Under the pieces are notes generated by a model. That model saw nothing but the letters and a program-made list of their open reading frames with translations, had not been told where the DNA came from and did no database searches. Made by a program: the position numbers and the translations under genes. This document shows, piece by piece, positions 11,766 to 19,088 of a stretch of 32,825 bases of DNA (positions within the stretch are counted from its first letter, which is position 1; every line of letters begins with the position of its first letter). Source of the stretch: Myxococcales bacterium (GTDB lineage Bacteria; Myxococcota; Myxococcia; Myxococcales; Myxococcaceae). The DNA lies in NCBI GenBank assembly GCA_030681895.1, contig JAUXRI010000157.1, forward strand, positions 1-32,825. The letters run 5' to 3'.

Positions 11766-12788
11766 ATGCGCCTCTTCGTCGCCGTCTTCGCGCTGACCTT
11801 CGGCTGCGCGACCACTCCGAAACCGGCCGAGGTGCGCGCTGCCGTGCCCGTCGGCGATCCACCCGTCGTGAAAGTGGGCGAGCGGCTCATCCTCCAGTCC
11901 GAGGCTGACAAGCGCGCGGGCGAGGACTTCTACAAGCTCCAGGACCAACTCTACGAGCTGCGCGTCGACTCGGCCGAGCGCATCGCCATCGAGATCCTCG
12001 TCGAGCAGGAAGCGAAGAAGGACGGCCTGACGGAGGACGCCTGGGTCGAGGCCCGCCTCGAGACGGGGCTGCGCGAGCCCACCGACGGCGAGCTGCAAGA
12101 GCTCTTCGCGAAGGTGAAGAAGAACCTCCCGGAAGAGGCGACCTTCACCGACGTGAAGCCACAGCTGCGCCGCGCCCTGCTGCGCGAGGTCAAGGTGAAG
12201 CGCGCGCGAGAGATGTTCGACGAACTCAAGCGCCGCGCCGGCTACCAGGTGCTGCTCGCGCCTCCCGATCGCCCGCGGAAGGTCATCGAAGCCTCAGGCC
12301 CGGGCCGAGGCCCCGCGAACGCGCGCGTCACGATCGTCGAGTTCGCGGACTTCCAGTGCCCGTACTGCTCGAAGGCCTCAGACGTCGTGAAGAAGGTCGC
12401 CGCTGAGTACCCGGGCCAGGTGCGCATCGTGTTCCGCCACTTCCCGCTGGCGAATCACCCGCTCGCGCCCCGCGCCGCAGAGGCCAGCGCGTGCGCCAAC
12501 GAGCAGGGCAAGTTCTGGGAGTACCACGATCACCTCTTCGCGAACCCGCGTGAGCTCGAAGAGACGGCGCTCAAGGCGCACGCCGTGACGCTCGGGCTCG
12601 ACGTGAAGCCCTTCGTCGACTGCCTCGAGTCGGGCCGCATGAAGGCGGTGGTGGAGAAGGACAAGAAGGCGGGCGAAGCGCTTGGCGTCAACGGCACGCC
12701 GGCCTTCTTCGTCAACGGCCTGCCGATGGCGGGAGCTCAACCGGAAGAAGCGTTTCGGCGGGCGATCGATCGCGAGCTGGGCCGCTGA
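11766..12788 (+). CDS. DsbA-family thiol:disulfide oxidoreductase lipoprotein with SurA-N-like region
   Basis: Encodes 340 residues. The signal peptide ends LTFGC, giving a lipid-anchored Cys14. Residues about 34-160 are helical and charged and resemble the N-terminal part of SurA/PpiC-type chaperones (GERLILQSEADKRAGEDF onward), without a parvulin domain. Residues about 176-340 form a DsbA/thioredoxin-like domain. Its redox motif CPYC is at 198-201 (EFADFQCPYCSK) and its cis-proline is in NGTPAFFVNG. It probably forms or reshuffles disulfides outside the cytoplasm. The Cys-rich gene 33 bp upstream and the EGF lipoprotein further upstream are plausible clients (inference). Its last 77 bp overlap the convergent hydroxylase gene. 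Confidence 0.88.
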   Translation: MRLFVAVFALTFGCATTPKPAEVRAAVPVGDPPVVKVGERLILQSEADKRAGEDFYKLQDQLYELRVDSAERIAIEILVEQEAKKDGLTEDAWVEARLETGLREPTDGELQELFAKVKKNLPEEATFTDVKPQLRRALLREVKVKRAREMFDELKRRAGYQVLLAPPDRPRKVIEASGPGRGPANARVTIVEFADFQCPYCSKASDVVKKVAAEYPGQVRIVFRHFPLANHPLAPRAAEASACANEQGKFWEYHDHLFANPRELEETALKAHAVTLGLDVKPFVDCLESGRMKAVVEKDKKAGEALGVNGTPAFFVNGLPMAGAQPEEAFRRAIDRELGR

Positions 12789-13584
12789 GCGACGGGAAGA
12801 GCTTTGGCCACAGCGCGCGCGGGACGAACGGCGCGAGCAGCTGACCCGGGTACGACGTCGGCCACGCCTCGGGCACGCCCATGTCGAACGTCTCGTTGCC
12901 TTCGACGCCGCGGTGGTGCGTGCGGAAGAGGAAGTCGCACCACGGTGAGAGGTTGGCGAAGTTCGCCACCACCCCCGGGTGCTTCGCGTGGTGCCAGCGG
13001 TGCCACTGCGGCGAGCCGAAGAGGTAGCCGAGCGGGCCCAGCGGCAGCCGCGCGTTGGAGTGGATGAAGATCGCCCACAGGCCACGGAAGACGATGAACG
13101 ACGAGAGCGTCGCGAAGTCGAAGCCCATCATGATGCCGGGCAGGTTGATGAAGAGCTGCGTCAGCACACCATCGACCGGGTGTTCACGATGCGCGGCGAG
13201 CCAGTCGAGGTGCTCCGCGGTGTGATGCACGGCGTGGAACCGCCAGAGGACCTCGAAGCGGTGTGACGCGCGGTGGAACCAGTAGACGCTCAGATCTCCG
13301 AGGAGCAGCGCCTCGAGCGCCTGGAGCACGAACGGTTGCCGCTGCAGCACGCCGCGCACGCTCTCGAAGGTGCCCGCCACGTCGACGTGAGCCCGCACCG
13401 ACACCAGGAGCGCCACGGCCAGCGCGTTCCACACGAGGTACTGCCCCGTGAGGAACAAGAAGTCGGTGCCGACGCGGGCTCGCAGCCATCGCTGGCCCGC
13501 GCGCGCAGGCCACGCCCACTCCAGCGGCCAGTAGACCGCGGCGAGCACCACGACGGAGATGAGCCAGCCGGTGACCGCGTTCAT
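12712..13584 (-). CDS. Fatty acid hydroxylase / sterol desaturase family protein
   Basis: Encodes 290 residues of an integral membrane di-iron enzyme that hydroxylates or desaturates a lipid. The histidine clusters are His104xxxHis108 (FHRASH), His117xxHisHis121 (HAVHH) with His125, and His195xxHisHis199 (HRWHH) with His202. Several hydrophobic stretches surround them. The substrate cannot be read from sequence. The last 25 codons overlap the dsbA-like gene on the other strand, and that tail (GPARDRSPAETLLP and on) lies outside the conserved domain. The ATG at 13584 overlaps the stop of the upstream small gene (ATGA), so the two are translationally coupled. Confidence 0.9.
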   Translation of the reverse strand: MNAVTGWLISVVVLAAVYWPLEWAWPARAGQRWLRARVGTDFLFLTGQYLVWNALAVALLVSVRAHVDVAGTFESVRGVLQRQPFVLQALEALLLGDLSVYWFHRASHRFEVLWRFHAVHHTAEHLDWLAAHREHPVDGVLTQLFINLPGIMMGFDFATLSSFIVFRGLWAIFIHSNARLPLGPLGYLFGSPQWHRWHHAKHPGVVANFANLSPWCDFLFRTHHRGVEGNETFDMGVPEAWPTSYPGQLLAPFVPRALWPKLFPSLSGPARDRSPAETLLPVELPPSAGR

Positions 13585-13823
13585 TTCTTCTGAGCGGGCG
13601 GCGGGGCCTGTTGGGCGGGCGGCTGCGTCGGGGGCGGGGCAGGCTCCTCGTGGCGGAAGTCCATCGGAGGGGCCTTGGTGGCTCGCAGGTAGTCAATCTT
13701 CACCGGCGTGCCCGCGTCGGGCTTCCCAGCCTTCTTCGGCGCCGCGTTGGTCTGGGCCAGGGCTGCTGCGCAGACGAACGACAGGGCCATCACCACCGCC
13801 GCGATTCTCAGGCCTCGTCTCAT
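13581..13823 (-). CDS. Small secreted proline-rich protein
   Basis: Encodes 80 residues. The N-terminus is a standard Sec signal peptide (MRRGLRIAAVVMALSF) with a likely cut after ALA near residue 23. The mature part is Lys/Pro-rich and ends in a run of PPP, PPAQQ and PPPAQKK. The proline-rich end may span the periplasm or bind a partner; no family is recognised. It is followed with overlap by the hydroxylase gene. No strong ribosome-binding site is visible before the ATG. Confidence 0.6.
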   Translation of the reverse strand: MRRGLRIAAVVMALSFVCAAALAQTNAAPKKAGKPDAGTPVKIDYLRATKAPPMDFRHEEPAPPPTQPPAQQAPPPAQKK

Positions 13824-13865
13824 GGGGACATTGAAAGCACGAGCGGCGGCCTCGGTTCCATGGGC

Positions 13866-14105
13866 CTAGAACTCACCGGCGTCGGCCGCGAAGTCACGGA
13901 CGGTGCGGCGCCTGGGGCTCCTCTCGGGCACGGCGGGCTCGTCTCCCGCGAGGGCGTCGTGGCTCCTCGGAAACGCGGGCCCGATCTTCGAGCCGAACAG
14001 GGTGACGACGCCCGTGGCGGTGCAGGCCAGAACGGCGACGACGACGAGGGCCCAGACGACGGTGGCAAATCGGGCTGCGGCCGGCTTCGGAGTGGGGTCC
14101 GTCAC
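13866..14105 (-). CDS. Possible small single-pass membrane protein
   Basis: A 79-codon frame from GTG at 14105 encodes MTDPTPKPAAARF, a single hydrophobic helix (about 14-36, VVWALVVVAVLACTATG), then a charged tail. It lies 42 bp after the beta-helix lipoprotein gene and 42 bp before the 80-residue gene on the same strand, so it fits the operon. A purine-rich GGAAGGGG lies directly against the GTG, closer than usual. It could be a chance open frame; I recognise no family. Confidence 0.45.
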   Translation of the reverse strand: MTDPTPKPAAARFATVVWALVVVAVLACTATGVVTLFGSKIGPAFPRSHDALAGDEPAVPERSPRRRTVRDFAADAGEF

Positions 14106-14147
14106 CCCTTCCAGATGCCACAGCCCGACGCACCGTGCACGCGACGG

Positions 14148-15884
14148 CTACGGCTCGTGGAAGAAGTCGCCCATCGCGTTGTCGGCGTAGGTGTTGCCCG
14201 TGACGGCGCCGACCTGCGAGCCGCCCATGTAGATGCCCCAGAGCCCGCTGTGTTGGATGGTGCTGTTGGTGACCGAGACGCGCACGCCGTGGCTGTCGGC
14301 GTGGGCGAAGATCATGCCCCTCCACCCCAACCGGGTCGCGCCGCCGCCGTACTCGACGACGCAGTGCTCGAGGGCATTGGCTGCGTTCAAGGTGGTGTCG
14401 AAGTCGATGCCATCCCACGAGCCGGGGGTCTTGTTCACGCCCGTGATGGTGATGGGCTTCAGCGCCGTGCCCACCGCATGGAAGCCCACCTCGTCGCCGT
14501 TCACCCGAATCGAGGTCATCGGCATCATCTCGAGTGTGACGCCAGGCTCCAGCGTCCAGACCGCTTGCGGCCTGACGATGCTGTCGATGACGTAGGGCAC
14601 CCCGATGGCTCTCCAGGTGACGGTCGACGACACCCACTGCGCGTCGATTCGCATCTTGTCGACGTCGTTGCCCGTGTAGGTCGAGTCGGTCGAGAGCAGG
14701 TGGGCGACGTTCGAGTCGACCATCGCCGGCCCGAGCGCGTTCTGCGTGAAGACGTTGCCGGTGAAGACGGGCACGATCGCGCTCCCGCCGAGCCTGAGGC
14801 CCCAGCCCTGGCTCTGGCGCACCGTGAGGTGATCGAGCTTCAGCTGCACGCCGCTGCTGTCGGCGGTGGCCAGCACGCCCGCCGCGTTGGCGTTGGACGA
14901 GGTGTTTCCGGCGTACTCGACGATCGTGTAGCGCAGCAGGTTGCTGGTGTTGTTCGTGTCGATGGCGATGCCTTCCCAGGCGCCGCGCGTCTGCGTCTCT
15001 CCGGTAAAGACGACGGGCTTGTCGGCGGTGCCCTCGGCGATGAGCGAGGCAGTGCCCGAGATGGTGAGGGCCGCCTCTGGGGGCATGATGATGCGCACGC
15101 CCGCCTTCAAGGTCAGCGTGGCGCTCCCGATCGAGCCGAGATCGGCCTTCAGATGGTACGGCACGCCGAGATCGTCCCAGGTGGCGGAAGCCTCGAGCCG
15201 GTACGAGCGCACGACGACCTCGTCTTTGTCGTTGCCCGTGAAGGTCGACGTCGAGTCGAGCCGGCCCGCGACCTCAGCGTCGACGTTCGCCGGCCCCAGC
15301 GTGTTCTTGGTCATGATGTTGCCGGTGAAGGTTGGCACCACGGCTGAGCCAGCGAGGTAGAGCCCGTAGCCTTCGCTCTCGCGCATCGTCGTGTGCGAGA
15401 TGCTGGCGCGAACACCCCGGCTGTCGGCGAAGAGCTTCACGGCGGCGGCATCGTTGTCGGCCTTCGTGTCACCGCCGTACTCGACGATCACGTAGTCGAG
15501 CTGGCTTGGCACGGTGGTGCCGGTGAGCTTGAGGCCTCTCCAGTGGCCGCGCACCGGGAGCGCGCCAGTGAGGATGATCGGCTCGTCCTGGGTGCCGATG
15601 GCCTGCAGCGACTGCGCGGCTTCGATCAGCAGGGCGGTCTCGCTCGAGAACACCAGCTTCGCGCCGGGAGCGAGGGTGAGGGTGACGCCGGCCGCGATCG
15701 TGGGCGTCTTGAGGACGAGCCAGCAGCCCTTCCCGGCGGTGTAGTTTGCGTCGATGCGCTCGGGGAAGTTCGCACAGAGGACGCCGGGGCCGGCATCGAT
15801 GCCCGCGTCTGTCGTCGGCTGGACCGGACCGCACCCCACGCCGGCCACTGCCATCAGCACCATCAACCGCCGTAGTCGAAACAT
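14148..15884 (-). CDS. Lipoprotein with three tandem beta-helix repeats
   Basis: Encodes 578 residues. The signal ends VAGVGC (lipid-anchored Cys18), followed by a short Asp/Ala/Pro spacer. The body is three homologous units of about 188 residues, visible from the recurring VEYGGD (134-139), VEYAGN (322-327) and VEYGGG (510-515). A G-x-W-x-G motif recurs at about 113, 301 and 488, with a TGN motif after each core. Short repeated strands such as GVTLTLAPGAKL and VTLEMMP suggest a right-handed parallel beta-helix. This may bind or cleave polysaccharide, but no catalytic residues can be assigned. The ATG at 15884 is chosen for the signal peptide and for GGAG 8 nt upstream; the open frame extends further upstream without meaning. 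Confidence 0.8.
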   Translation of the reverse strand: MFRLRRLMVLMAVAGVGCGPVQPTTDAGIDAGPGVLCANFPERIDANYTAGKGCWLVLKTPTIAAGVTLTLAPGAKLVFSSETALLIEAAQSLQAIGTQDEPIILTGALPVRGHWRGLKLTGTTVPSQLDYVIVEYGGDTKADNDAAAVKLFADSRGVRASISHTTMRESEGYGLYLAGSAVVPTFTGNIMTKNTLGPANVDAEVAGRLDSTSTFTGNDKDEVVVRSYRLEASATWDDLGVPYHLKADLGSIGSATLTLKAGVRIIMPPEAALTISGTASLIAEGTADKPVVFTGETQTRGAWEGIAIDTNNTSNLLRYTIVEYAGNTSSNANAAGVLATADSSGVQLKLDHLTVRQSQGWGLRLGGSAIVPVFTGNVFTQNALGPAMVDSNVAHLLSTDSTYTGNDVDKMRIDAQWVSSTVTWRAIGVPYVIDSIVRPQAVWTLEPGVTLEMMPMTSIRVNGDEVGFHAVGTALKPITITGVNKTPGSWDGIDFDTTLNAANALEHCVVEYGGGATRLGWRGMIFAHADSHGVRVSVTNSTIQHSGLWGIYMGGSQVGAVTGNTYADNAMGDFFHEP

Positions 15885-15931
15885 GACGGACTCCGATCGA
15901 GAGGGACCAGCGCGGCGTGAAGTGCATCGGT

Positions 15932-15954
15932 GTTGCCAATTGAGCGCGGGCAAC
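15932..15954. promoter_or_regulatory. Inverted repeat in a divergent intergenic region
   Basis: GTTGCC (15932-15937) and GGCAAC (15949-15954) form a perfect 6-bp inverted repeat, 17 bp between equivalent positions, in the 216-bp gap between the divergent genes starting at 15884 and 16101. The spacing would fit an operator on one face of the helix. I could not find convincing -35/-10 pairs for either gene. Chance occurrence is possible. Confidence 0.25.
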
Positions 15955-16100
15955 TCTCGAGCGCCGGTGGCTGCACGGGTTGCAGGGCGTGAGGGCGATG
16001 GGGCGGCGACGCGAAGCCCCTGCGTCGTCAGCGCGGTCGGCCTGGCACCCGCGACGAAGGGAATGCAGCGACCTCGCACCTTCTGCGGACCGGGAGCTGA

Positions 16101-16928
16101 ATGCCGGTCGCCATGACTGAAGTCACGTCGGTCGCCGGCGCAGCGCTCAGTTCACAGGGAGTTGCCGGTGGCGCCGTCGCTGCAATCGCGCACCGCATGG
16201 GATCAGCGCGTATTCGCCTCGAGGGGCGGCTGGAGCAGGTCGAGGCCGCGGTCGCGACCGTGAAGTCCGTGAGGGCGTCACTGCGAGGCGGCTTTCCCGG
16301 GCTGTTGCCACGCCTGCCCGAGTTGCTCAGGTCGCTCGAGGATCACCTGCCGCACGTCCGGCGTCATCGCGGGAGCAAGGAGGTGCAGGCCGCGCTCCGG
16401 GCGTTGCGTCTCGAGACCGAGGGCCTGGTCGCCGCCGCCCGCCGAACTGCCGAGGCGATCGGCGTGCCGCTTCCACGGTCGGTTCACGAGGTCTGCCGGG
16501 TGCTCACGCCCCACCTGCCGGTGACGATGAACTCACGGGTGATCGCCAAACCGTACGAGCTGGTGCTGCTGGTCTGGCTTTCGGTCGTGGGAGGGGCCGC
16601 GCTCGCGACCGGCGGGGGGCCGGCAGTGCCGCTGATCTTCGTGTTCTGGGGCGCGCAGGTCGCGTTCCTTCTTGGTCGCTCCGTTCGCGTGGTTCTCACC
16701 GCGCGCGTGCTGCGACTGGGGGCGCGGGAGTTCCCGCTCGCCGACCTCCGCGCCGTGCACGTCGAGCTCCCGGGATGGACGAGTGGGCGAGGGGCGCGGG
16801 CGACGGTGGCGCTCGAGACCCAGTGCGGCCTGCGCACCACCATCAAGATGCCCAACGCGCTGGGGCCGTTCATCAAGGCGCTGCGTGAGAGCGGCGTGCA
16901 CGTCACGCAGACGGGAGGCCTCTGGTGA
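16101..16928 (+). CDS. Membrane protein with helical N-terminus and PH-like C-terminus, unknown
   Basis: Encodes 275 residues. The first 145 are Ala/Arg/Glu/Leu-rich and probably helical or coiled coil (for example RLEQVEAAVATVKSV). Two hydrophobic helices follow at about 152-170 and 174-192 with a Gly-rich turn between. Residues 193-270 (RVVLTARVLRLGAREFPLA, then LRAVHVEL and TTIKM) have the strand pattern of bacterial PH-like domains. I do not recognise a named family. GGAG at 16093-16096 supports the ATG at 16101; the ATG at 16113 is an alternative. The stop is 3 bp from the convergent oxidoreductase stop. Confidence 0.65.
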   Translation: MPVAMTEVTSVAGAALSSQGVAGGAVAAIAHRMGSARIRLEGRLEQVEAAVATVKSVRASLRGGFPGLLPRLPELLRSLEDHLPHVRRHRGSKEVQAALRALRLETEGLVAAARRTAEAIGVPLPRSVHEVCRVLTPHLPVTMNSRVIAKPYELVLLVWLSVVGGAALATGGGPAVPLIFVFWGAQVAFLLGRSVRVVLTARVLRLGAREFPLADLRAVHVELPGWTSGRGARATVALETQCGLRTTIKMPNALGPFIKALRESGVHVTQTGGLW

Positions 16929-16931
16929 GGC

Positions 16932-17957
16932 TCACGCCTCGACGTCGAAGATCACCTTCCCGACGTTCTTCCGCGCCTGCACGTACGCATGCGCCTCGCC
17001 GGCCTTCGACATCGGGAACACCTTGTCGACGTGCGGCTTCACCTGCCCGCGCTCGAACAGCTGCAGCAGCGCGGCGAGGTGCGAGAACATGAGGGGCCCC
17101 TCGTGCCACAGGTGGCCGAGGTTGATGCCGACGATGCCTTTGTTCAGATCCATCAGCTGCATCGGGCTCCACTTCTTCATCGAGAGGAACTCCTTCGCGA
17201 CGTGCAACAGGCTGCGCTTCTCGCCGGCGATCATGTTCGCCCAGCCGAAGGCGAAGAGCGTCCCGCCTGATCGCAGCGCCGAGACGCCGCGCTCCCAGTC
17301 CTTGCCGCCGAGCGCGTCGAGGATGCGGTCGGCGCCGCGGCCATCGGTCAGCCGCTTCACCTCGGCGACGTAGTCCTGCGTGCGGTAGTCGATCGGATGG
17401 TGCAGCCCCTGCGCGCGCAGGAAGTCATGCTTCGCCGCCGACGAGGTGCCCAGCATCGTGACGCTCGGCACCGTCTTGCACAGCTGAATCGCCGCGAGCC
17501 CGACGCCGCCGGCCGCCATGTGAATCAGCACCGTCATTCCGGGGAGCACGGGCGCGGTCCAGAACAGCATCTGGTACGCGGTGAGGTAGTTGACGGGCAG
17601 GGCGGCGGCCTCGTCGAAGCTCATCGCGTCGGGGATCTTCGCGACCTGGGTCGCCGGCACGCAGATCATCGTCGCCTGGCCACCGAACCGGCACAGCGAG
17701 GTGACGCGGTCGCCATCTTTCAGGGCCGTCACGCCAGCGCCCACGCCATCGACGACGCCGCCGACCTCGTAGCCCATCACCATGGGGAACTTGGGTGCAT
17801 CGGGGTACAGGCCCACCCGCGCCGAGATGTCGGCGAAGTTCAGGCCCGCCCGTTTGACTCGAATCCGCACCTCACCCGCTTTCGGGGTGACATCCGGCCG
17901 CTCCTCGACGACGAGAACTTCGGGTCCGCCAGCCTTCCGATTCACCAGTGCGCGCAT
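16932..17957 (-). CDS. Zinc-independent quinone oxidoreductase / VAT-1-like MDR protein
   Basis: Encodes 341 residues of the medium-chain dehydrogenase/reductase superfamily. The N-terminal GroES-like domain has RAGLNFADISARVGLY and GYEVGGVV. The nucleotide-binding fold has AAGGVG at 148-153. The Cys/His set that binds catalytic zinc in alcohol dehydrogenases is absent, so an NADPH-dependent quinone or enone reductase is likely. The ATG at 17957 gives the normal family start (MRALVNRKAGG). It diverges from the algH gene with only 21 bp between start codons. Confidence 0.88.
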   Translation of the reverse strand: MRALVNRKAGGPEVLVVEERPDVTPKAGEVRIRVKRAGLNFADISARVGLYPDAPKFPMVMGYEVGGVVDGVGAGVTALKDGDRVTSLCRFGGQATMICVPATQVAKIPDAMSFDEAAALPVNYLTAYQMLFWTAPVLPGMTVLIHMAAGGVGLAAIQLCKTVPSVTMLGTSSAAKHDFLRAQGLHHPIDYRTQDYVAEVKRLTDGRGADRILDALGGKDWERGVSALRSGGTLFAFGWANMIAGEKRSLLHVAKEFLSMKKWSPMQLMDLNKGIVGINLGHLWHEGPLMFSHLAALLQLFERGQVKPHVDKVFPMSKAGEAHAYVQARKNVGKVIFDVEA

Positions 17958-17965
17958 CGACCCCC

Positions 17966-17971
17966 TATACT
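17966..17971 (+). promoter_or_regulatory. Possible -10 element of algH, implying a leaderless or very short leader
   Basis: TATACT at 17966-17971 matches the -10 consensus at five of six positions, in an otherwise GC-rich region, 7 bp before the GTG of algH. A start 7 nt downstream would fall at the GTG itself. The only upstream -35 candidate, TTCACC at 17941-17946, is weak and 19 bp away. Confidence 0.4.
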
Positions 17972-17978
17972 GGAAAGC

Positions 17979-18524
17979 GTGAAGGCGCTCGCCCCCGGGT
18001 TTCTCATCGCCATGCCTCAGATGCAGGATCCGAACTTCGCGAAGACGGTCGTGCTGATGCTCGAGCACAACGACGAGGGCTCGATGGGCCTCATCATCAA
18101 CCGCTCTGCCGAGCTGACCTTCGCCGACCTCGCGAAGTCACAGCAGCTCGAGGTGGCCGTCATTCGTGAAGACGACCCGATCTTCGTCGGTGGGCCCGTC
18201 GAGCCGTTCCGGGGGTTCGTGCTGCACGATCGCGAGTCGATCGAAGAGCGTGCGCCGCTGCTCCCCGGGCTCTTCCTGTCGGTCACCACCGATGCGCTCG
18301 AGCCGCTGTTGCGCGATCCGACGACCCGCATCCGGTTCTGCCTCGGCTATTCGGGCTGGGGCCCGGGACAGCTCGAGAAGGAGATCTCGCAGGGCAGCTG
18401 GCTGTTCACCGAGGCCGAGCTGGCGCCCGTGTTGGTGACTGAGCCCGAGCACATCTGGAACGAGGTCATTAAGAGCATGGGCGTCGACCCCGCCATGCTG
18501 GTCTCCACCGGAGGCATCAACTGA
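17979..18524 (+). CDS. YqgE/AlgH family protein (UPF0301)
   Basis: Encodes 181 residues, the usual family length. Recognised from APGFLIAMPQMQDPNFAKTV, LEHNDEGSMGLIINR and FVGGPVEPFRGFVLH. The biochemical role is not established; the name comes from alginate regulation in Pseudomonas. The GTG at 17979 is preceded by GGAA at 17972-17975. The open frame continues upstream through the oxidoreductase gene, but homology begins here. The stop overlaps the bolA ATG by one base, so algH-bolA-grx form an operon. Confidence 0.92.
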   Translation: MKALAPGFLIAMPQMQDPNFAKTVVLMLEHNDEGSMGLIINRSAELTFADLAKSQQLEVAVIREDDPIFVGGPVEPFRGFVLHDRESIEERAPLLPGLFLSVTTDALEPLLRDPTTRIRFCLGYSGWGPGQLEKEISQGSWLFTEAELAPVLVTEPEHIWNEVIKSMGVDPAMLVSTGGIN

Positions 18525-18778
18525 TGTTGAACCCAGACGTCCTCAAAGCCCGCATCGAGCAGGCCCTCCCCGGGGCCCAGGTCGAGCTGCGCGACACCAC
18601 CGGCACCGGCGATCACTTCGAGGCTCGAGTGGTGAGCCCGACCTTCGCAGGCCTGTCGATGGTGGAGCAGCACCAGCAGGTCTACGGCCCCCTCAAAGAC
18701 GTGCTGCAGACCGGTGAGCTGCACGCCCTCGCCCTCAAGACGTACACCCCCGAGCAGTGGAACAAGGTGAAGCGATGA
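18524..18778 (+). CDS. BolA family protein
   Basis: Encodes 84 residues with the BolA fold. The N-terminal helix is followed by DHFEARVVSPTFAGLSMVEQ, then HQQVYGPLKD, and the conserved HALALKTYTPEQW at the end. BolA/IbaG proteins bind [2Fe-2S] clusters together with CGFS glutaredoxins. The next gene encodes exactly such a partner, starting within the bolA stop (ATGA), which supports a joint role in iron-sulfur trafficking. The ATG at 18524 overlaps the algH stop. Confidence 0.93.
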   Translation: MLNPDVLKARIEQALPGAQVELRDTTGTGDHFEARVVSPTFAGLSMVEQHQQVYGPLKDVLQTGELHALALKTYTPEQWNKVKR

Positions 18779-19086
18779 TCGACGACGCGTTGAAGGCCCG
18801 GTTCGACAAAGAGATCTCTGAGAACCCGATCGTCATCTACATGAAGGGCAGCGCGCTCTTCCCGCAGTGTGGCTTCTCGGCGAAGACGGTCTCGTTGCTC
18901 CAGCCGCTCGGCAAGCTCTACACCGTGAACGTGCTCGCCGAGCCCGGCGTGCGTGACGGCATCAAGGCGTACTCGAACTGGCCGACGATCCCGCAGGTGT
19001 ACATCCGCGGGAAGTTCGTCGGAGGCTGCGATATCGTCACCGAGCTGGCCGAACGCGGTGAGCTCGAAGCGATGATCAAAGGCTGA
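18775..19086 (+). CDS. grxD: Monothiol glutaredoxin, CGFS type (Grx4 family)
   Basis: Encodes 103 residues, near the usual 105-110. The active-site motif CGFS occurs in FPQCGFSAKTV. The glutathione-binding and cis-Pro region is SNWPTIPQVYI, and FVGGCDIVTEL follows. These proteins carry a [2Fe-2S] cluster bridged with glutathione and pass it to acceptors or to BolA. The position before CGFS reads KGSALFPQ, where many family members have KGTP. The gene starts in the bolA stop codon. The ATG at 18775 is chosen over 18757 because it gives the family N-terminus. Confidence 0.94.
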   Translation: MIDDALKARFDKEISENPIVIYMKGSALFPQCGFSAKTVSLLQPLGKLYTVNVLAEPGVRDGIKAYSNWPTIPQVYIRGKFVGGCDIVTELAERGELEAMIKG

Positions 19087-19088
19087 CG

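Noticed and set aside
13611..15347. 578-codon plus-strand open frame opposite the small genes and beta-helix lipoprotein
   Set aside because: Composition (Arg, Gly, Asp, Val, His) is typical of antisense frames here, and it crosses several supported minus-strand genes.
16043..16057. Sigma-54-like promoter (TGGCAC) upstream of the gene at 16101
   Set aside because: The -12 TTGC element is missing at the required spacing, so only half of the site is present.
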